Both the position numbers and the translations under genes were made by a program. Positions 1-8,033 of a stretch of DNA of 11,423 nucleotides are shown one piece after another (position 1 is the first letter of the stretch; every line of letters starts with the position of its first letter). The DNA is from an uncultured Eubacteriales bacterium. GTDB taxonomy: Bacteria; Bacillota; Clostridia; Oscillospirales; Oscillospiraceae. The stretch spans positions 1 to 11,423 of the forward strand of contig CABPXX010000015.1 in NCBI GenBank assembly GCA_902461475.1, written 5' to 3'. A model generated the notes under the pieces. It was not told the origin of the DNA. It saw only the letters and a program-made list of their open reading frames with translations, and did no database searches.

Positions 1-2
1 AC

Positions 3-1440
<1,438 letters not shown>

Positions 1441-1475
1441 TTTTTGGGCATCCCAGAAAATTCATTCTCGCAATA

Positions 1476-1504
1476 TTGACAAATATAGACATATAGTTTA
1501 CACT
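1476..1504 (+). promoter_or_regulatory. Sigma-A type promoter for the 1544 gene
   Basis: A perfect -35 hexamer TTGACA (1476-1481) is followed after exactly 17 bases by TACACT (1499-1504). It lies 39 bases before the start codon, with the ribosome site AGGAGG at 1531-1536. The same -10 sequence and the same 17-base spacing recur in the promoter before the hydratase gene at 4686-4714. Confidence 0.75.
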
Positions 1505-1543
1505 ATTTTTGCGTCCGCGGATTTTTGGAAAGGAGGAATTTAC

Positions 1544-2101
1544 ATGAAACGCTGTGTCAGTCTCTGCTTAGCATGTATCGTGTTTGTAACCCTGCTGTCC
1601 AACCGAGCATTCGCATTAAGTTCCCCTTATTCCCCACCTGATTGCGTTCAAGAATCTCTCAGCGTAGGTGATAGCTATGTTATCCAACCAAAATATGGCG
1701 AGCGTGAAGAAGTAACTGTTCTCAAACGGGAAGAAACAACCGTTGAAACAACACCTTCGGGACAACCACGAGATGGCTTCAGTTTTCCTGCTGCTGGAAG
1801 CAGTGTTTTAATTTCAAAGACCGGAGGTCCCACTGTTGAAGTTAGTCTTTCAGTCAGTTGGAAAATATTCACTGTTTCTATTGGTGCAGGTTTTATGGCA
1901 GATCATCCCAGCATCTCAACTATTACCGTAAACATTCCAGCTGATAACAATTATTATCGTGTTAAGTTAGTTCATACTTATCTTGTTGAACACCTTAAAG
2001 TTGAGCAATATAGATACAATGAACATATAGGTACCGCTTATGTGGATAAATATAGAGTAATTGCCGTCAAGGGTGACTTGGAAAAAACTCGAACGGGCTA
2101 A
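1544..2101 (+). CDS. Small exported protein of unknown function
   Basis: A 185-residue protein that I do not recognise. It begins with a clear Sec signal peptide: Lys-Arg at residues 2-3, a hydrophobic core at about 5-18, and an Ala-Phe-Ala cleavage motif at 22-24, leaving about 160 secreted residues. The mature part is rich in alternating polar/hydrophobic stretches, such as EVSLSVSWKIFTVSIGAGF and YYRVKLVHTYLVEHLKVEQY, which suggests a beta-sheet fold. No LPXTG anchor, lipobox or catalytic motif is visible. The start is set by AGGAGG at 1531-1536, seven bases before ATG. The DNA is clearly AT-richer than the flanking genes and uses codons such as TTA, ATA and AAT freely, so it may be acquired or fast-evolving. 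It has its own promoter and may be co-transcribed with the next gene, 49 bases on. Confidence 0.75.
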   Translation: MKRCVSLCLACIVFVTLLSNRAFALSSPYSPPDCVQESLSVGDSYVIQPKYGEREEVTVLKREETTVETTPSGQPRDGFSFPAAGSSVLISKTGGPTVEVSLSVSWKIFTVSIGAGFMADHPSISTITVNIPADNNYYRVKLVHTYLVEHLKVEQYRYNEHIGTAYVDKYRVIAVKGDLEKTRTG

Positions 2102-2150
2102 TATGTCAGTGACTTCACTCCTCTGTACTCAGAATAGAGGTGATGGTACT

Positions 2151-2660
2151 ATGTCAACAAAGACAAGAAAACTGGTGCTGTTGTTGGCAGGTGTGCTCTG
2201 TATTGGACTGATTTCCTTCTTTTTCGTCCGACGCTATCAGTCTAGCTTTTTCCGCCTGACCCAATGGTTGTATGACCTACCCGCCACCACCACAGCGGAG
2301 GATTTGGAGAAACAGGGCTTCGTCAACCTGACAGACGTGCAAAACGGCCCCGTTGAGAAGGTGGAAAGTTACTTTAAAATCGACGCCTATTTCCCCCAGA
2401 TCTTAAAAACCTTCACCGAAACCGACGAGGGGTTGGTGGTGCGCATTTTCCAGCGCCACCGTACCGCCAGGATGGTGAGTATGACCACCTATAAGGTTCA
2501 GCTTCAGGGTGCCGTGGACCCCGGCGCTTTCTACCAGATACAGCCACAGCTCAAAACCGGTGACGACGGCACCCAAGAGGTGTGGCTGGTACGGTTGGAC
2601 TCCAGCAGCAAGCAGCCCACGGGTTACGAACAGCTGTTGTATCGGTATCAAGGACAATAA
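2151..2660 (+). CDS. Small membrane-anchored protein of unknown function
   Basis: A 169-residue protein, not recognised. Residues 1-7 are basic (STKTRK), residues 8-26 form one hydrophobic helix (LVLLLAGVLCIGLISFFFV), then RR. The rest is soluble and probably outside the cell. No lipobox or protease motif is visible. The frame is open further upstream, with possible ATGs at 2061 and 2103. ATG 2151 is chosen because AGGTGAT (2138-2144), a full match to the 16S anti-Shine-Dalgarno, lies six bases before it, and because it puts the membrane helix at the N-terminus. It follows the exported protein by 49 bases on the same strand without an obvious terminator between, so the two may be one operon for surface proteins. 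A strong terminator follows at 2721. Confidence 0.7.
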   Translation: MSTKTRKLVLLLAGVLCIGLISFFFVRRYQSSFFRLTQWLYDLPATTTAEDLEKQGFVNLTDVQNGPVEKVESYFKIDAYFPQILKTFTETDEGLVVRIFQRHRTARMVSMTTYKVQLQGAVDPGAFYQIQPQLKTGDDGTQEVWLVRLDSSSKQPTGYEQLLYRYQGQ

Positions 2661-2720
2661 TCTTCCCCAGAGAAGGCGGTCTCATCCAAGGACTCTTCTG
2701 GTTGGTGTTATCCTCTGTAC

Positions 2721-2753
2721 CCTCCCCGAACTTCGGTTCGGGGAGGTCTTTTT
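2721..2753 (+). terminator. Rho-independent terminator (copy 1 of a repeated core)
   Basis: A perfect 11-base-pair stem, CCTCCCCGAAC pairing with GTTCGGGGAGG, is closed by a TTCG tetraloop and followed by TCTTTTT. It ends transcription of the two small surface-protein genes. Its 20-base core (2724-2743) is identical to that of the terminator at 4637-4656. Confidence 0.9.
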
Positions 2754-2768
2754 CTACCTTGGCATTCG

Positions 2769-2777
2769 TGGTACAAT
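2769..2777 (+). promoter_or_regulatory. Possible extended -10 promoter for the sigma/anti-sigma operon
   Basis: TGGTACAAT (2769-2777) fits an extended -10 element (TGnTAnnnT). No good -35 lies 17 bases upstream. A second candidate further down, TGCAAC (2792-2797) with GTC about 17 bases later, could be an ECF-type promoter for self-activation. Neither is more than a visual match. Confidence 0.35.
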
Positions 2778-2827
2778 TTTTTTGCACTTCTTTGCAACGT
2801 TTTCAAAGCTTCCCAGTCTTATGGGTG

Positions 2828-2838
2828 AAGGGGGTGAT
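2828..2838 (+). promoter_or_regulatory. Ribosome site that sets a GTG start for the sigma factor
   Basis: AAGGGGGTGAT matches the extended Shine-Dalgarno AAGGAGGTGAT with one mismatch. The GGGGG core ends seven bases before GTG at 2842. The ATG at 2821, which lies before this site in the same frame, has no ribosome site of its own. Confidence 0.7.
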
Positions 2839-2841
2839 GGT

Positions 2842-3333
2842 GTGGCAGATTTTGAGCGGATATACACCGACCATTTTCCCAGCGTATACAAATACATCTT
2901 TTCCATGTGTCGGAACCCGGCCATCGCCGAAGAGGTAACCCAAGAGGCCTTTTACAAGGCCATGATGCACATGGACCAATTTGACAGCACCTGTCAGCTG
3001 TATGTCTGGCTGTGTCAAATCGCGAAAAACACCTATTTCACCTACCACCAAAAACAAAAACGCCAGGTATCGGAGGGAGAGGCCGACTGGGCCCAGGAGG
3101 CTGCCCCGGACTTTGAGCGGGACCTCATGGACCAGGAGACCGCCCGCAGGCTCCACGTGCTGCTCCACCAGCTCCCGGAGCCCTACAAGGAAGTCTTTTC
3201 CCTGCGGGTCTTTGGCGAGCTGCCCTTTGCCCAGATCGGAGAACTGTTTGGCAAGACGGACAGCTGGGCCAGAGTCATCTTCTACCGGGCCAAAACCAAG
3301 CTGAGGAGGGATTTCAATGAAAACACCGTGTAA
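2842..3333 (+). CDS. ECF-family RNA polymerase sigma factor
   Basis: A 163-residue extracytoplasmic-function sigma factor that would direct RNA polymerase to its own promoter set when released from its anti-sigma factor. Region 2 is seen at about residues 3-74: DFERIYTDHFPSVYKYIF, then AIAEEVTQEAFYKAM, then LYVWLCQIAKNTYF. A short acidic linker follows at about 75-100. Region 4 is at about 101-156: LPEPYKEVFSLRVFGELPFAQIGELFGKT, the helix-turn-helix, ending in the usual FYRAKTKLRR. The length is typical for the family. The start is GTG 2842, chosen from the ribosome site at 2828-2838 and because the protein then begins at the family's usual N-terminus. The 3' end overlaps the anti-sigma gene by 17 bases, the normal translational coupling of such pairs. 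The ECF subgroup cannot be named by eye. Confidence 0.92.
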   Translation: MADFERIYTDHFPSVYKYIFSMCRNPAIAEEVTQEAFYKAMMHMDQFDSTCQLYVWLCQIAKNTYFTYHQKQKRQVSEGEADWAQEAAPDFERDLMDQETARRLHVLLHQLPEPYKEVFSLRVFGELPFAQIGELFGKTDSWARVIFYRAKTKLRRDFNENTV

Positions 3334-4624
3334 CGTCATACGGGACCTGCTCCCCCTGTACCAGGACGGCGTGTGCAGCCCAGAGAGCCGTCAGCTGGTG
3401 GCCGAGCACCTGGAGGAATGCGAGACCTGCCGGACCGAGTGGGAGCGGATGCACGCCCCTCTGCCCACTGACCACCCCCAGGTTGAGGAGCATACTGTGG
3501 CAAAGGCGGCATCCACTGCTTGGAAGCGGGGACAGCGGCGGGCCTTCTCGAAGGGCTTTGTCGTTGCTGTGATTCTGGTCATTGCGGGGTGTTGGCTGGT
3601 GGGTCTGTGGAACACGCTCCATCCCCCTCTCCAGCAGGTGACAGGACGCATTGTAGAAACTCGAGTGGATAACAGTACAGGCAACGTGTCCTACCTAGTG
3701 TGTACGTCTCAGGGCGATACGGTTGCACTGCTCGTGGATGACAATACCCTGGTTATGTCCCACTTGAACGAATATATCGACCAGGACCTCCATACTGGAA
3801 GAATTACCAGTGCTCTGCGCATCTCCGCCGAACTGGGCAGCACCAAAGAGCCCATTCTCGACCAGGACGGGGAGGAGATTCCCCTCTATACCGCCCAGCT
3901 GGTGGAGATCAACGCCTATCAGAAGCCAGAGTCTGTCTTCCTGAAGGATGACACCGAAGTGGAAGTCTGGCAAGGTGATGGAAGCGTACTGTACGCCCTG
4001 CCCGATGGTCCTGAACTGTTACAGGTAAACCACTATGTGCCGGACGACCTGACCATGGTTGAGCCAGGAGACTCGGTGTATATCGCCCAGGAAGTGGAAG
4101 AAAAAATCCTAGCCTACTACCAACAACAGGACCTGCTGTACGACCTTACATCCGAACTAGAGCAGGCTTATCAGGACTATCTCCAATGGAATGATTCTTC
4201 TCCCTTCCCCATCCACAGCATCACACAGAGCGTACAGCTCACCGCATACAGCCCGGAGATTCTCTATTACCTCACCACAGCTTCTTGCTATACCGAGGGA
4301 CAACCTGCCCGGCATATCCAAGTGAGCGCAGCCTTTCACCGAAGCAACGGCGAGGCCATCGCTTACCGGGATTTATTTACCTGCACACCGGAGACTCTCA
4401 TTCAAACTCTGATGGACGCCGCAAACATTACCGACTCAGCCCAGAGAGAGGAGATGGCGCGCACGTTTGACCCGGAGTATCTCTGTTTCTCGAAGCACGC
4501 TTGCATGGTTGATTGCCCGGAAGACACCCTCTCCCAGTCCTCAACCTCCCACACCTTCCACTTTGATTACGATGAGAGCATCTTGGATTTGATGTATCCC
4601 TGGGCCGTCCCCTATTTCCAGTGA
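3317..4624 (+). CDS. Zinc-finger transmembrane anti-sigma factor with long extracytoplasmic domain
   Basis: A 435-residue partner and likely inhibitor of the sigma factor encoded just upstream. Residues 1-45 form the zinc anti-sigma domain: Cys5, His31, Cys35 and Cys38 reproduce the Cys-X25-His-X3-Cys-X2-Cys ligand spacing of RsrA-type domains. One membrane helix follows at about 80-98, preceded by a basic stretch (KRGQRR). About 335 residues then lie outside the cell. The C-terminal third has an AFHRSNGEAIAYRDLF stretch and an FHFDYDESILDL stretch that resemble the DUF3298 sensor fold of RsiV, but this is only a visual impression. Two or three central stretches (about 105-240) look beta-rich. 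The start ATG 3317 has AGGAGG at 3304-3309 inside the end of the sigma gene. Release of the sigma factor would be by signal-triggered proteolysis or conformational change; the signal is unknown. Confidence 0.88.
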   Translation: MKTPCNVIRDLLPLYQDGVCSPESRQLVAEHLEECETCRTEWERMHAPLPTDHPQVEEHTVAKAASTAWKRGQRRAFSKGFVVAVILVIAGCWLVGLWNTLHPPLQQVTGRIVETRVDNSTGNVSYLVCTSQGDTVALLVDDNTLVMSHLNEYIDQDLHTGRITSALRISAELGSTKEPILDQDGEEIPLYTAQLVEINAYQKPESVFLKDDTEVEVWQGDGSVLYALPDGPELLQVNHYVPDDLTMVEPGDSVYIAQEVEEKILAYYQQQDLLYDLTSELEQAYQDYLQWNDSSPFPIHSITQSVQLTAYSPEILYYLTTASCYTEGQPARHIQVSAAFHRSNGEAIAYRDLFTCTPETLIQTLMDAANITDSAQREEMARTFDPEYLCFSKHACMVDCPEDTLSQSSTSHTFHFDYDESILDLMYPWAVPYFQ

Positions 4625-4632
4625 CCGCCCCA

Positions 4633-4664
4633 AAATCCCCGAACTTCGGTTCGGGGATTTTTTT
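4633..4664 (+). terminator. Rho-independent terminator (copy 2 of a repeated core)
   Basis: A perfect 12-base-pair stem, AAATCCCCGAAC with GTTCGGGGATTT, has a TTCG loop and a run of seven T at 4658-4664. It lies nine bases after the anti-sigma stop codon. The core at 4637-4656 is identical to that at 2724-2743. Confidence 0.92.
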
Positions 4665-4685
4665 GCAATTTCCACCCCTCAGCCC

Positions 4686-4714
4686 TTGCAAAGTGGGGGA
4701 TTGTTTGCTACACT
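4686..4714 (+). promoter_or_regulatory. Promoter for the hydratase gene
   Basis: TTGCAA (4686-4691), 17 bases, then TACACT (4709-4714). It is followed by the ribosome site AAGGAGG at 4740-4746 and ATG at 4755. The leader between is about 35 bases and shows no structured regulatory element. Confidence 0.65.
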
Positions 4715-4754
4715 AAAGCGAAAGTGACAAATCACTCCCAAGGAGGTTTTCCCT

Positions 4755-6974
4755 ATGATTACCATTCACAACCAGGGCATGAGCTGGCAGAAGGGCCAGC
4801 TGGTCCCGGCCGAAAAGACTCAGGCTGGCGTGGAGTCCACCATGGCCTATGCCATTCTCAAATCCCACAACACCTCCGGGTCCATGGAGCGGCTCTCCCT
4901 ACGCTTTGACGCCATGGCCTCCCACGACATCACCTACGTGGGCATCATCCAGACCGCCCGGGCCTCCGGCCTGAAGGAGTTCCCCCTGCCCTATGTGCTC
5001 ACCAACTGCCACAACTCCCTGTGCGCCGTGGGCGGCACCATCAACGAGGACGACCACAACTTCGGCCTGTCTGCTGCCAAGAAGTACGGCGGTGAGTTTG
5101 TCCCCGCCCACCAGGCTGTCATCCACTCCTACATGCGGGAGCGGTACGCTGCCCCCGGCAAGATGATTCTGGGCTCGGACTCCCACACCCGGTACGGCGC
5201 TTACGGCTGTATGGCCATTGGCGAGGGTGGCCCCGAGCTGGCCCGTCAGCTGCTGTGCAAGACCTATGACATCGCCTATCCCCAGGTGGTGGGCATCTAC
5301 CTCACCGGAGCCCCCCGCCCCGGCGTGGGTCCCCAGGACGTGGCCCTGGCCCTGGTCAAGGCCACCTTCCAGTCCGGCGCGGTGAAGAACGCCGTCATGG
5401 AGTTCTTCGGACCCGGCGTGGCCAACCTGTCCATGGACTATCGGTCCGGCATCGACGTGATGACCACCGAGACCACCTGTCTGTCCTCGGTGTGGCAGAC
5501 CGACACCAACACCCAGACCGCCCTCACCCTCCTGGGCCGTGGCGCGGAATATCACCCCATGCAGCCCAAAGAGGGGGCCTACTATGACCGGGTGGTGTGT
5601 GTGGAGCTGGACAAGGTGCAGCCCATGATCGCCCTGCCCTTCCACCCCTCCAACGCCTTCCCCATCGCCGAGTTCCAAGAGAACATGGAGGACATGCTCC
5701 ACATGGTGGAGCAGAACACCCGGGACCAGCTGGGCATTGAGCCCCCCGCTCCCCTGTCCGCCAAGATCAAGGACGGCAAGTTCCACGTGGACCAGGCCGT
5801 CATCGCCGGCTGCTCCGGCGGCACCTATCAGAACCTGCGCCGGGCCGCTGAGATTCTGGGCACCACCGCCACCGGGTCCGACCACTTCTGGCTGTCCTGC
5901 TACCCCGGCTCCATGCCCGTGATGCAGGAGCTGACCCGTCAGGGCTACATCACCACCCTCATGGCCGCTGGCGCCTCGGTGCGTTCCTGCTTCTGCGGCC
6001 CCTGCTTCGGCGCCGGAGATGTGCCCGCCAACGGAGCCTTCTCCATCCGCCACTCCACCCGCAACTTCCCCAACCGGGAGGGCTCCAAGCCCGGCGAGGG
6101 CCAGGTGTCCTATGTGGCCCTGATGGACGCCCGCTCCATCGCCGCCACCGCCAAGATGGGCGGCGTACTCACCGCCGCCGACCAGCTGCCTGACGTGCCC
6201 GCCGACCGGGCCGACGAGCAGTGGACCTATGACGGCTCCTCCTACCAGTCCCGGGTCTACTACGGTGTGAGCAAGGCCAACCCCGACGAGGATCTGGTGT
6301 TTGGCCCCAACATCGCCGACTGGCCCGAGCAGATTGCCCTGCCGGAAAACCTGATGCTCACCGTGGCCTGCGCCATCTACGACCCCGTCACCACCACCGA
6401 CGAGCTCATCCCCTCCGGTGAGACCTCCTCTTACCGCTCCAATCCCCTGCGCCTGTCGGAGTTCGCCCTCAGCCGCAAGGACCCCCAGTACGTGCCCCGG
6501 GCCAAGGAGATTCAGAAGGTGGAGCAGCTGCGCCGCCAGAATCCCCAGGACCCCCAGGTGGTGGCCGCTCTGGCAGGGTATGAGCCCGCCAACACCGGGC
6601 TGGGCTCCCTGGTGATGGCCCTGAAGCCCGGCGACGGCTCTGCCCGGGAGCAGGCCGCCTCCTGCCAGCGAGTGCTAGGCGGCTGCGCCAACATCGCCCA
6701 AGAGTACGCCACCAAGCGCTACCGCTCCAACGTGGTCAACTGGGGCATGCTGCCCTTTATCGCCAGTGAGCTGGAGCAGCTGAACCTCCAGCCCGGTGAC
6801 CGGGTGTACATCCCCAGCATCCGTGCCCTCCTCCAGGGCGATGGTGAGACCGTGGAAGCCCAGGTGCTGCGGGATGGTACCTCTACCCCCGTCACCCTCT
6901 CTCTCCCCGGCCTGACCCGGGAAGAGCGGGATATCATCCTGGCTGGCTGCCTCATCAACTACTATGCACAGTAA
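4755..6974 (+). CDS. Aconitase-superfamily hydratase, YbhJ-like
   Basis: A 739-residue cytoplasmic enzyme of the aconitase superfamily, expected to carry a [4Fe-4S] cluster and to dehydrate or rehydrate a hydroxy-acid; the substrate is not known. Visible landmarks: GSDSHTRYGAYG with Asp142-Ser143-His144, matching the DSH active-site motif of aconitase; the three cluster cysteines Cys353 (AGCSGGTY), Cys414 and Cys417 (CFCGPCFG); and in the C-terminal swivel domain GDGSAREQAA with Ser629 and Arg631, matching the aconitase GSSRE motif. Both domains are in one chain in the usual order, and the length is close to that of E. coli YbhJ, whose overall layout it shares. It is not a typical AcnA/AcnB or isopropylmalate isomerase LeuC, because LeuC lacks the fused swivel domain. 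It has its own promoter and AAGGAGG eight bases before ATG. No metabolic partner gene is adjacent. Stop TAA at 6972-6974; no terminator follows before the leader ORF. Confidence 0.88.
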   Translation: MITIHNQGMSWQKGQLVPAEKTQAGVESTMAYAILKSHNTSGSMERLSLRFDAMASHDITYVGIIQTARASGLKEFPLPYVLTNCHNSLCAVGGTINEDDHNFGLSAAKKYGGEFVPAHQAVIHSYMRERYAAPGKMILGSDSHTRYGAYGCMAIGEGGPELARQLLCKTYDIAYPQVVGIYLTGAPRPGVGPQDVALALVKATFQSGAVKNAVMEFFGPGVANLSMDYRSGIDVMTTETTCLSSVWQTDTNTQTALTLLGRGAEYHPMQPKEGAYYDRVVCVELDKVQPMIALPFHPSNAFPIAEFQENMEDMLHMVEQNTRDQLGIEPPAPLSAKIKDGKFHVDQAVIAGCSGGTYQNLRRAAEILGTTATGSDHFWLSCYPGSMPVMQELTRQGYITTLMAAGASVRSCFCGPCFGAGDVPANGAFSIRHSTRNFPNREGSKPGEGQVSYVALMDARSIAATAKMGGVLTAADQLPDVPADRADEQWTYDGSSYQSRVYYGVSKANPDEDLVFGPNIADWPEQIALPENLMLTVACAIYDPVTTTDELIPSGETSSYRSNPLRLSEFALSRKDPQYVPRAKEIQKVEQLRRQNPQDPQVVAALAGYEPANTGLGSLVMALKPGDGSAREQAASCQRVLGGCANIAQEYATKRYRSNVVNWGMLPFIASELEQLNLQPGDRVYIPSIRALLQGDGETVEAQVLRDGTSTPVTLSLPGLTREERDIILAGCLINYYAQ

Positions 6975-7013
6975 CCGAAGTACCGTCCATTCAATGATTT
7001 AGGAGGTAAGGCA

Positions 7014-7121
7014 ATGTTAAGCCGCATCCACCGCTTTCATCATGCAGTCGTGATGCAGCCCGCAGTCCCTGCTGATCCAGCAGAACAACGGGCTTACATT
7101 GCCATACACTTTTTCAGGTAA
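7014..7121 (+). CDS. Putative 35-residue leader peptide upstream of the methyltransferase
   Basis: A short ORF of 35 codons begins at ATG 7014 with a consensus ribosome site AGGAGG (7001-7006) seven bases before it, and stops with TAA at 7119-7121. The peptide begins MLSRIHRFHHAVVMQPAV and ends in IAIHFFR; it is basic, with four His in the first ten residues or near the end and an HFFR tail. It is not homologous to any enzyme I recognise. The strong ribosome site, very short length, and a terminator hairpin 28 bases after its stop, just ahead of the methyltransferase, fit a leader peptide that controls read-through, as in inducible resistance genes. Inside the ORF, CTGCTG/CAGCAG (7069-7083) can form a small hairpin. 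An alternative is that it is a real small protein or a gene remnant. Confidence 0.55.
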   Translation: MLSRIHRFHHAVVMQPAVPADPAEQRAYIAIHFFR

Positions 7122-7139
7122 TTAGAGTGTATTTCTAAT
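7121..7139 (+). promoter_or_regulatory. Small hairpin directly after the leader stop
   Basis: ATTAGA (7121-7126) and TCTAAT (7134-7139) pair over six bases around a seven-base loop. It begins at the last base of the leader stop codon, so a ribosome stopping or stalling there would open it. It may be one arm of an attenuation switch with the terminator that follows, but no clean alternative pairing to the terminator stem was found. Confidence 0.35.
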
Positions 7140-7149
7140 CTGATAAAGC

Positions 7150-7197
7150 AAAACGCAGTGCAGGCTATGAATCAATCTTAGCCTGCACTGCGTTTTT
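7150..7197 (+). terminator. Strong terminator between leader ORF and methyltransferase (probable attenuator)
   Basis: AAAACGCAGTGCAGGCT (7150-7166) pairs perfectly with AGCCTGCACTGCGTTTT (7180-7196), a 17-base-pair stem (18 with the next A-T pair) and a loop of about 11 bases, with a T run at 7193-7197. It ends 11 bases before the AGGAGG of the methyltransferase. Placed inside the transcription path to that gene, it would block it unless read-through is allowed. It may also serve as the only terminator of the hydratase transcript. CCTGC at 7068-7072 could pair with GCAGG at 7160-7164 in the stem, a weak candidate antiterminator. Confidence 0.88.
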
Positions 7198-7221
7198 ATA
7201 CTTTGTATAGGAGGTTTCGAT

Positions 7222-8010
7222 ATGGGAACGAAAGACTCTTTAACCAATTATTATGAGTCGTACGATGAAGAAGGTCGTCTTCTCTCAAAACATGGCATGG
7301 TGGAGTATATCACCACCATGAAATACATTGAAACGTATCTCCAGCCTAATATGCGGGTCTTGGAGATTGGGGCAGGAACGGGGCGATACAGCCACGCTTT
7401 GGCACAAAAAGGCTATCGAGTGGATGCAGTGGAATTAGTTGCGCATAATATCGAACTCTTCAAGCAAAACACCATGGAAGACGAACCCATAACCATCACC
7501 CAAGGCAATGCCATGGATTTGTCTGATTTTGAGAGCGATACGTATGATATCACTCTGCTGCTCGGTCCGATGTATCATTTATTCACAAGAGAAGATCAGT
7601 TAAAAGCCTTATCAGAAGCCATCCGAGTGACAAAGAAAGACGGTATCATTTTTACGGCCTATTGTATGGGGGATGCAAGCGTTTTGTCATACGGTTTTGT
7701 TCGTGGCGAAATCTACAACATTATTGAGAAATGTAATGTCAACCCGGAAACATTTGATACCTTTTCAAAGCCGTGGGACATATTTGAGTTGTACAGAAAG
7801 GAAGATATTGATCAGCTTCGTTTCCAGTTTCCTGTTACTCAGCTTCACTTCGTTGCTTCGGATGGCTACACCAATCATATGAGGGAAACCGTAGACCAAA
7901 TGGATGACCAAATGTACGACTTGTATCTAAAGTATCATCTTGCAACTTGCGAAAGACAAGATATGATTGGGTACTCTCATCACACACTTGATATATTCCG
8001 AAAGGAATAG
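7222..8010 (+). CDS. Class I SAM-dependent methyltransferase
   Basis: A 262-residue soluble methyltransferase with the Rossmann fold that binds S-adenosylmethionine. Motif I is VLEIGAGTGRYSHAL (residues 46-60), the acidic residue that binds the ribose is in VDAVEL (Glu71), motif III is QGNAMDL (94-100), and motif IV is YDITLLLGPMYHL (108-120), followed by a SEAIRVTKKDGIIFTAYC strand. The C-terminal 110 residues should set the substrate, which cannot be read from sequence. It lacks the NPPY-type motif of N6-adenine methyltransferases and the layout of Erm enzymes, so small molecules are as likely as RNA or protein. The start ATG 7222 has AGGAGG at 7209-7214. The DNA is clearly AT-richer than the hydratase and transporter genes on either side, which points to horizontal transfer. 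Expression appears gated by the terminator at 7150-7197. Confidence 0.88.
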   Translation: MGTKDSLTNYYESYDEEGRLLSKHGMVEYITTMKYIETYLQPNMRVLEIGAGTGRYSHALAQKGYRVDAVELVAHNIELFKQNTMEDEPITITQGNAMDLSDFESDTYDITLLLGPMYHLFTREDQLKALSEAIRVTKKDGIIFTAYCMGDASVLSYGFVRGEIYNIIEKCNVNPETFDTFSKPWDIFELYRKEDIDQLRFQFPVTQLHFVASDGYTNHMRETVDQMDDQMYDLYLKYHLATCERQDMIGYSHHTLDIFRKE

Positions 8011-8033
8011 AGAAACGGTGCAACCCGTTTTCT
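8011..8033. terminator. Weak hairpin between convergent methyltransferase and transporter genes
   Basis: AAACGG (8013-8018) and CCGTTT (8025-8030) pair over six bases around a six-base loop, with TTTT after it on the plus strand. It sits between two convergent genes. The sequence GTGCAACCCGTTT at 8018-8030 recurs in the terminator at 9621-9633, so this looks like a shortened form of that element, lacking 13 inner bases. Confidence 0.4.

Noticed and set aside
1441..1460. Possible terminator right after the pyrophosphatase stop
   Set aside because: TTTTTGGG can pair with CCCAGAAA with one wobble pair, but the loop is three bases and no T run follows, so it is too weak to call.
2061..2150. Longer N-terminus for the 2151 membrane protein
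   Set aside because: The upstream ATGs overlap the previous gene or lack a ribosome site, while ATG 2151 has a full AGGTGAT site and places the membrane helix correctly.
4663..4700. Hairpin CCACCCC / GTGGGGG before the hydratase promoter as a riboswitch
   Set aside because: The arms pair imperfectly and the element lies upstream of the predicted transcription start, so it would not be in the RNA.
4899..6053. 384-codon open frame antisense to the hydratase
   Set aside because: Low-complexity Gly/Val/His composition from the opposite strand of a real enzyme gene; no family likeness and no start signal.
7014..7121. Histidine-operon type attenuator, from the His codons in the leader
   Set aside because: The His codons are not in one run and the downstream gene is a methyltransferase with no role in histidine synthesis.
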